Assembly (NCBI GenBank): GCA_018896355.1
Contig: JAHIMW010000110.1
Span: 1-10,481 of the forward strand
Source: Pseudomonadota bacterium
Lineage (GTDB): Bacteria; Desulfobacterota; Syntrophia; Syntrophales; UBA5619
Length of the DNA: 10,481 nucleotides
Reading direction: 5' to 3'
This document shows, one piece after another, positions 7,001 through 10,481 of this stretch (positions within the stretch are counted from its first letter, which is position 1; each line of letters starts with the position of its first letter). A program made the translations under genes and the position numbers. The notes below the pieces were generated by a model. It was given only the letters and a program-made list of their open reading frames with translations. It was not told the DNA's origin and ran no database searches.

Positions 7001-7183
7001 GGTGCGGGTGCGGGGGCCATGAACGCCATCGGCACCGGCGTGCTGGGAGGCATGGTGACCGCCACCGTGCTGGTGGTGGTTTTTGCACCCCTCTTCTATG
7101 TGCTGATTGAAATGCTTTTCGGAAAACAAAGGAAGCGTGAAGCAGCCAAGACAAATGATGCAAATCCATCGGGGGATCGATGA
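4010..7183 (+). CDS. RND family multidrug efflux transporter, inner-membrane subunit (HAE1, AcrB/MexB type)
   Basis: This 1057-residue proton-driven exporter has the full 12-TM architecture of AcrB (1049). TM1 lies at about 10-30 and is followed by a large periplasmic loop. TM2-TM6 span about 340-500 and TM7 about 547-565. A second periplasmic loop follows, and TM8-TM12 span about 880-1040. The proton-relay residues are all present: Asp408-Asp409 in GLLVDDAIVVVEN, Lys945 in TTKNAILIV, Arg975 and Thr982 in RFRPIVMTSLAF (AcrB D407, D408, K940, R971, T978). The porter loop keeps FGSQYAMR (Phe179 equals AcrB F178). In the distal drug pocket two of the AcrB phenylalanines are methionine here (Met616 and Met621 for F610 and F615), while Phe623 and Phe634 are kept, and F136 is Tyr137. 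A GGAGG lies 8 nt before the ATG. Substrates are presumably hydrophobic or amphiphilic drugs but cannot be named from sequence. Confidence 0.97.
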   Translation: MLSRFFLDRPVFAWVIAIVMMVLGGLAIYNLPISQYPPIAPPSIAIDAFYPGASAETVENSVTQIIEQKMTGFDDMLYLSGSSDAAGASRIELTFKPGTDPDLAWAKVQNKLQLAMSSLPEVVQSSGVIVSKSTRNYLIIVGLISEDGSMDGDDLRDYAQSNLEKVLARVPGVGEVRNFGSQYAMRVWLNPDRLADYRLTVEEVITALRTYNVEVSAGQFGGMPAVKGQRLNASIIVQNLLQTPEEFAAIPVRTAPDGAIVRVKDVGRTELGTEFYDIEAFYNGKPSAGLAIRQAPGANALDTADAVKKKLEEMSRYFPPGMKVVYPYDTTPFVKVAIREVVQTLFEAILLVFLVMWLFMGNIRATLIPTIAVPVVILGTFAVLGLCGFSINMLTMFAMVLAIGLLVDDAIVVVENVERIMAEEGLSPREATAKSMDQITSALIGIGLVLSAVFGPMAFFPGSTGVIYRQFSVTIAAAMLLSVVVALILTPVLCASLLKPVTKGHVSAENALFFLRPFFRWFDRLFFRFRDRYVKLVGHALSRKRRYVAVFVLIVAGMGFLFMRMPTSYLPDEDQGILLAQIILPTGSTLEQTQAAAEEVQRHFRENEKEAVESCMTISGMGFSGRAQNNGMVFVKLRDWKLRNRPDLRVKAVAGRAMGAFSGIRNALVFAFPPPAVVELGNARGIDFQLMDRGGLGHAGLMGARNQLLGMAAQDRRLVNVRPNGMEDVPEFRIDVDWEKAGALGVPIHSIQNTVAAAFGSAYVNNFIQAGRVKRVYVQADAPFRMSPKDLEKLYVRNTAGKMAPLSSFASTRWTIGSPRLERFNGFPSMNIWGEPAPGRSSGDAMQAMEEIASKLPQGIGFDWAGLSYQERMASTQAPLLYAFSVLVIFLCLAALYESWPIPISILLALPLGAIGGVIASSLRGLSNDVYFQIGLLTTLGLTTKNAILIVQFAKARVEEGKGLIEATLEGAKLRFRPIVMTSLAFGFGVLPLTLTSGAGAGAMNAIGTGVLGGMVTATVLVVVFAPLFYVLIEMLFGKQRKREAAKTNDANPSGDR

Positions 7184-7184
7184 T

Positions 7185-8588
7185 ATGAATATAAACCGGT
7201 TTCTTCTTGTGGGTGCGATCGTCACCCTTCTGGGGGGGTGCACGCTGGCCCCGGAATACACGCGGCCTGCCGCTCCTGTCCCTGCCGATTGGCCGACCGG
7301 TGCGGCCTATCATCAAACAAATCCTTCCGCACCGGTGGCGTCGGGATTGCCGTGGCGGGCGTTCTTCACCGATGAACGCCTGCAAAAGATCATCGAGACC
7401 GCCCTGAACAACAACCGAGATCTGCGCCTTGCCGCCCTGAATGTCGAAAGGGCGCGCGCATTGTACGGTATTCAGCGGGCCGAACTTTTTCCGTCGGCCA
7501 ATGCGGTCGGAAGCGGGAGCAGAGAACGTGTTCCGGCAGATCTTTCGTCCACCGGGAGCGCAAGGACCGCCGAACGCTACAGTGTCAGTCTCGGCATCAG
7601 CTCCTGGGAAATCGATTTCTTCGGGCGCATCCGCAGCCTGAAGGATCGGGCGCTGGAAGAATACCTCGCCACCGATCAGGCCCGCCGCAGCGCCCGGATA
7701 CTGCTGGCGTCCGCCGTGGCCAATGCGTATCTCGGCCTTGCGGCGGACCGGGAAACCCTCAAACTGGCGGCTGCAACCCTGGAGACGCAGGAGGCCGCCT
7801 ACCGATTGATCCGGAAACTTTGCGACATCGGGCTTTCATCCGAAATAGATCTCCGCCGGGCGCAAAGCCAGTCGGAAGCGGCCAGGGGAGAGGTTGCCCG
7901 CTACACGCAACGGACGGCGCAAGATGAAAACGCCCTGAATCTTCTGGTCGGATCTCCGCTGTCGCCGGCGCTCCTGCCGGTGGATCTGGGCGGCGTCACC
8001 CCGCCAACAGAGATTTCCCACGGCCTCTCCTCCGAACTGCTGCTGCACCGGCCGGACGTGCTGGCGGCGGAACATCGGCTCAAGGCAGCAAACGCCAATA
8101 TCGGCGCCGCCCGTGCGGCCTTCTTTCCCCGCATCTCGCTGACGACGACCCTCGGAACGGCTAGCGCCGACCTGTCCGGTCTCTTCGCGTCAGGCTCGGG
8201 AACCTGGAGTTTCGCACCGCAGATCGCCATCCCGATTTTCGATGCCCGCACCTGGTCGGCCTACGAAGTCACGAAATTGGATAGAGAAATCTCCGTAGCC
8301 CAATATGAGAAGACGATCCAGACAGCCTTCCGGGAAGTGGCAGACGCCCTGGCCGTGCAGGGAACAATGAATCAGCAGATCGCGGCGCAGCAATCTCTCG
8401 TTGACGCCGTTGCAGAAACCTATCGTCTCTCCAATGCGCGTTATACCAAGGGACTCGACAGCTATCTGGGCGTCCTCGATGCGCAACGCTCCCTCTATGG
8501 CGCGCAACAGGGACTGATCGCCCTCCATTTTGTCCGGTTCGCAAACCGCGTAACACTTTTCAAGGTGCTGGGCGGAGGGGAGGAGTGA
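7185..8588 (+). CDS. RND efflux outer-membrane factor (OprM/NodT family lipoprotein)
   Basis: This 467-residue outer-membrane channel subunit would complete the pump. I chose the ATG at 7185, one base after the transporter's stop: it has GGGGGAT about 8 nt upstream and gives a clean lipoprotein signal, MNINRFLLVGAIVTLLGGC, with Cys19 as the lipidated residue. An in-frame upstream ATG at 7107 would add 26 residues lying inside the transporter gene and would spoil the signal. Two OEP repeats are visible. The first is around 70-260, with the LRLAALNVERARALYGIQ helix and SWEIDFFGRIRS. The second is around 280-465, with the family motif LLLHRPDVLAAEHRL, then ANIGAARAAFFPRISL, and near the end VLDAQRSLYGAQQ. 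Each repeat contributes strands to the shared beta-barrel and long helices to the periplasmic tunnel. Near-contiguity with the transporter implies translational coupling. Confidence 0.95.
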   Translation: MNINRFLLVGAIVTLLGGCTLAPEYTRPAAPVPADWPTGAAYHQTNPSAPVASGLPWRAFFTDERLQKIIETALNNNRDLRLAALNVERARALYGIQRAELFPSANAVGSGSRERVPADLSSTGSARTAERYSVSLGISSWEIDFFGRIRSLKDRALEEYLATDQARRSARILLASAVANAYLGLAADRETLKLAAATLETQEAAYRLIRKLCDIGLSSEIDLRRAQSQSEAARGEVARYTQRTAQDENALNLLVGSPLSPALLPVDLGGVTPPTEISHGLSSELLLHRPDVLAAEHRLKAANANIGAARAAFFPRISLTTTLGTASADLSGLFASGSGTWSFAPQIAIPIFDARTWSAYEVTKLDREISVAQYEKTIQTAFREVADALAVQGTMNQQIAAQQSLVDAVAETYRLSNARYTKGLDSYLGVLDAQRSLYGAQQGLIALHFVRFANRVTLFKVLGGGEE

Positions 8589-8616
8589 ACGGTGGATATA
8601 CGACGATGCACCTTAT

Positions 8617-8663
8617 CCGAAAACGGCACGAGACCCGAACGGAGGATTCTCATCCGTTTTTCG
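8617..8663. terminator. Candidate bidirectional terminator between convergent operons
   Basis: After the pump operon AACGGA (8638-8643) pairs with TCCGTT (8653-8658), followed by TTTTTC, giving a plus-strand intrinsic terminator about 50 nt past the outer-membrane factor. A longer pairing is also possible between CCGAAAACGG (8617-8626) and CCGTTTTTCG (8654-8663), with a one-base bulge, and this places a T-run on the minus strand too. The stems are short and loops large, so strength is uncertain, but the location between converging genes fits. Confidence 0.45.
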
Positions 8664-8856
8664 ATTCCTCTATGGAAGATAATTGAGCCCCTTCCTCCGT
8701 CTGTTTCTGTTGGTCCGTTCCGATCCCCTTTGCCGCTCCTGCATCAGGAGAAGGCGCTTCATCCGCACTTGCCGCCGGTGCCGCTCCCGCGGCAGTCGTT
8801 GCCGTCCCCCGGGGTTCCTTGCCGCCGACCTTTTCATACTCCCGCACCCCCTTCAT
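8650..8856 (-). CDS. Small Ala-rich hydrophilic protein of unknown function
   Basis: A 68-codon frame whose ATG overlaps the stop of the btuF-like gene as ATGA, the classic arrangement for translational coupling. The protein begins MKGVREYEKVGGKE, continues as a low-complexity Ala/Gly/Pro/Thr segment (about 18-45), and ends in a Gln/Glu/Ser-rich tail. There is no signal peptide, membrane segment or recognised domain, and it is probably disordered. I do not recognise it. Genes directly after BtuF-like proteins usually encode the ABC permease and ATPase, and this is neither. It could be a genuine small protein, or the surviving start of a truncated gene. A long plus-strand frame over the same bases is judged to be a shadow. 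Confidence 0.4.
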   Translation of the reverse strand: MKGVREYEKVGGKEPRGTATTAAGAAPAASADEAPSPDAGAAKGIGTDQQKQTEEGAQLSSIEESKNG

Positions 8857-9722
8857 CGGGTGTCAAGACCGGCCGCCATCTCCTCCAGGCCGGAGACGAT
8901 TCTGGGTCCGAGCCTGTAGATGGCTTCCCCGATGAAAAAAACCCTTCCCGAGCGGACGGCGTCGAGAGTAGAGAGCTTCTCGATCAGGGGCTTCACCCTT
9001 TCCTCGACCCCGTGTCCCCTCCCGAAAAACAGGACTTCGGGCCCGAGGCGGATGAGCTCTTCCAGGGAATATTTGGGATATCTCGTTTTCCCCGCCGCGG
9101 CGATATTGTCGATCCCCAAAATCGTAAAGGCGTCGTCGATGGTGCTCCCTTTTCCGGCTGCAATCAGGGGCATAGGCTGAACGATGAAGATCGCTTTTCT
9201 AACCCTTCGGCGCGATGCCGTATCTCTCCCTTCCCCAATCCGGCGGATGCGCGTTTCGATCCAATCGGCCCTCCTCCCGGCAGCGGCCCCGACCCCGAGA
9301 ATCCTGCCCATGGCCCGGATCTCCTGTGGCAAGTCCTTGATTCGACTTGCCTTGAAGATATAAGTCCTGATTCCCAAGGTTCTCAGGCGGCGCTCCAGAA
9401 CCCGCGGATTGCCGTCTTCGGTCATGACCACCCAATCGGGACGCAATGAGACAACAGCCTCCAGGGAGGGGTTTACAAAACCGCCGATCTTTGGTTTGAG
9501 CCTGGCGCCGGGCGGATAGTCGCACTGATCGGTCACGGCTGCGATCCGGTTTTCGACTCCAAGATCGTAAAGAATTTCAGTTAGATTGGGCGCCAGGGAG
9601 ACGATCCTTTCCGGCGAAGCGGCCGCGGCAGCCGCCGGCAGCCACAGGACGGCAACCCCCCCCAGCAGATAAACGATCCTCGTCAACCAGGGCCGCAAAA
9701 CACACCGCTTCCTGAATTTCAT
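8853..9722 (-). CDS. BtuF-like periplasmic substrate-binding protein of an ABC transporter (cobalamin/heme/siderophore class)
   Basis: Read from the ATG at 9722 it has 289 residues. A signal peptide has basic MKFRKRCVLRPW, a hydrophobic core around 15-29, and an AAAAAA-S cleavage region near 35. The mature protein opens with RIVSLAPNLTEILYDLGVENRIAAVT, the hallmark of the BtuF/FepB-type fold (Pfam peripla_BP_2). CDYPP, PSLEAVVSLRPDWVV and the closing GRVFFIGEAIYRLGPRI segment also fit BtuF. Such proteins bind vitamin B12, other corrinoids, heme or ferric siderophores in the periplasm for an ABC importer; CDYP with PSLE favours the cobalamin-type subgroup, without proof. Start choice: 9722 has GAGG 5 nt upstream. 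A GTG at 9740 sits 4 nt after AAGGAGG, and an ATG at 9764 is also in frame. It lies downstream of tonB and overlaps the small ORF that follows. No permease or ATPase follows it. Confidence 0.88.
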   Translation of the reverse strand: MKFRKRCVLRPWLTRIVYLLGGVAVLWLPAAAAAASPERIVSLAPNLTEILYDLGVENRIAAVTDQCDYPPGARLKPKIGGFVNPSLEAVVSLRPDWVVMTEDGNPRVLERRLRTLGIRTYIFKASRIKDLPQEIRAMGRILGVGAAAGRRADWIETRIRRIGEGRDTASRRRVRKAIFIVQPMPLIAAGKGSTIDDAFTILGIDNIAAAGKTRYPKYSLEELIRLGPEVLFFGRGHGVEERVKPLIEKLSTLDAVRSGRVFFIGEAIYRLGPRIVSGLEEMAAGLDTR

Positions 9723-9779
9723 TCCGACCTCGAGAAACACATCTCCTCCTTCACCGGCGGTCATCCGTTTTCACCGGGA

Positions 9780-10481
9780 TTAATTCCCGTTCAAAACAAA
9801 CCGGACCGGAACCTCAACCGACATCGTCACCGCCCGCCCTTCCTTTCGTCCCGGTTCGAATCTCCACGTCCTGACGGCCTCCAGGGCCGCCCGGTCCAGA
9901 ATTTCATGACCGTCTGAACGCCTGATCCCCACCTGCCCGACGCGACCATCGACAAGAACTTCGACAAGCAGGACCACCACCCCCTGATAGCCCCGCAGCC
10001 GCGCCAGCGGAGGATAGGCGAGGCGGCCATTGTCCCCGTACCGGGGAACCGCGTCGGCGTCCTTCGGAGGCCATACGCCGCCACCCTCCTGACGGGTTTC
10101 CCCCGCTCCTTCTTGCCCGAAGCCAGGAACGCCTGCGTCGCCCCCTCCCAAAAATTCACCGCCCCCTCGATGAGTCGCGGCAATGCCTGCGCCATTGCCT
10201 CCCGATCGGCCTCCGCCTCCGGGAACGCGGACCACCGACGCCGGGGAGGCCGGCGCCGGCAATGCACCCGCATCATCTCCGGTAGCGGGCCATTCAGCGA
10301 GCGGTCGGATATCCGCGAGCAGCTTGTTGCCCTCTATTTCCGTTGGCGCAACGCGCTCTGCGACCTTTCGGGGAAGGAGCGCCGCCACCGGAGCGGTCCT
10401 TCCCGCAAGCAGATGCTGATCTCCTTTTTCCGCTCGTGCAACTTGCTCTGGAACCTCTCGCGAAGGGGTCGCCGCCGGGGC
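9780..10481 (-). CDS. tonB: TonB family energy transducer, C-terminal part (gene cut by window edge)
   Basis: The frame is open from the window edge to a TAA, giving 233 visible codons; the N-terminal membrane anchor should lie beyond 10481. A GTG at 10388 is only an internal codon in this reading. The last 80 residues are a TonB C-terminal domain: YPPLARLRGYQGVVVLLVEV, then DGRVGQVGIRRSDGHEILDR, AALEAVRTWRFEP, and a final strand VEVPVRFVLN. It crosses the periplasm and contacts the TonB box of outer-membrane receptors, passing on ExbBD proton-motive energy. The preceding linker is unusual: Gly-rich (GGGGRSGGNGAG and similar) where Pro-Lys/Pro-Glu is common, and at its visible start it holds two copies of a 30-residue repeat. 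The btuF-like gene follows after 57 nt, so corrinoid or heme import is the likely job. Confidence 0.9.
   Translation of the reverse strand, partial: APAATPSREVPEQVARAEKGDQHLLAGRTAPVAALLPRKVAERVAPTEIEGNKLLADIRPLAEWPATGDDAGALPAPASPASVVRVPGGGGRSGGNGAGIAATHRGGGEFLGGGDAGVPGFGQEGAGETRQEGGGVWPPKDADAVPRYGDNGRLAYPPLARLRGYQGVVVLLVEVLVDGRVGQVGIRRSDGHEILDRAALEAVRTWRFEPGRKEGRAVTMSVEVPVRFVLNGN
10301..10481 (-). repeat. Imperfect 90-bp tandem repeat in the tonB linker
   Basis: Within the tonB reading frame, visible residues 8-26 (REVPEQVARAEKGDQHLLA) and 38-56 (RKVAERVAPTEIEGNKLLA) align without gaps at a spacing of exactly 30 residues. They share R-x-V-x-E-x-V-A, a Glu and LLA. The underlying DNA is also similar (about two thirds identical over 60 nt by eye). 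More copies may lie beyond the window edge. The repeat sits in the periplasm-spanning linker and would change its length or flexibility. Confidence 0.55.

Noticed and set aside
7107..7184. Upstream in-frame ATG for the outer-membrane factor
   Set aside because: It would add 26 residues before the lipoprotein signal peptide from within the transporter gene; the ATG at 7185 has a ribosome binding site and a proper lipobox.
8592..9449. 285-codon plus-strand frame
   Set aside because: Antisense to the btuF-like gene, Pro/Ser-rich, no domain; the BtuF fold motifs are unambiguous on the minus strand.
9775..9789. CGGGA-TTAAT-TCCCG inverted repeat at the tonB stop
   Set aside because: A 5-bp stem with no T-run, lying between two genes of one apparent operon; too weak to call a terminator.
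1..10481. CRISPR arrays, tRNA/rRNA genes, insertion sequences with terminal repeats
   Set aside because: No regularly spaced direct repeats, no tRNA or rRNA signature, and no intact transposase or matching terminal inverted repeats were seen.

Overview
This GC-rich window looks like a piece of a Gram-negative chromosome. It carries lipoprotein signal peptides, a TonB energy transducer, a complete tripartite RND efflux pump and palindromic intergenic repeats. The overall style (a dodecin of the LRVAEVV type, and a CCCCATCCCCACCC repeat family) reminds me of Deltaproteobacteria/Desulfobacterota such as the Syntrophus/Smithella group. That placement is an inference from gene style, not from a marker gene.

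Left part (1-1938): a small, well-supported dodecin gene (163-366) is followed by about 1.5 kb of low gene density that looks like decaying DNA. It holds a REP-like hairpin (373-390), a codon-biased minus-strand remnant of unknown origin (about 399-551), and a possible 33-residue cysteine-containing ORF with a strong ribosome binding site (895-996). Next come a widespread-looking C-rich/G-rich palindromic repeat (1166-1206) and a minus-strand D-2-hydroxyacid dehydrogenase that has lost its whole NAD-binding core by an in-frame deletion (1260-1604). The remaining spacer (1605-1938) carries the control region of the next operon.

Middle part (1939-8588): a co-oriented efflux locus with a TetR/AcrR-family repressor (1939-2520), a lipoprotein membrane-fusion adaptor (2660-3997), an HAE1-family RND inner-membrane transporter (4010-7183) and an OprM/NodT-type outer-membrane factor (7185-8588). 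The three pump genes are spaced 12 nt and 1 nt apart, so they are almost certainly one transcription unit encoding all three parts of the pump. A perfect 14-bp palindrome lies just downstream of a TTGACA-type promoter upstream of the repressor and is the obvious candidate operator. This suggests autoregulation, and read-through control of the pump.

Right part (8650-10481, minus strand, convergent with the pump): a TonB-family protein, cut by the window edge, is followed 57 nt later by a BtuF-like periplasmic substrate-binding protein. That gene overlaps by ATGA a small Ala-rich hydrophilic ORF. Together these suggest a TonB-dependent cobalamin or heme/siderophore uptake operon whose receptor and ABC permease genes would lie outside the window. 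A hairpin region with T-runs (8617-8663) separates the two convergent operons.

I found no clearly new multi-gene system. The most interesting items are the collapsed dehydrogenase, a dodecin lacking the flavin-stacking tryptophan, Phe-to-Met changes in the RND drug pocket, a 30-residue repeat in the TonB linker, and the two small ORFs.
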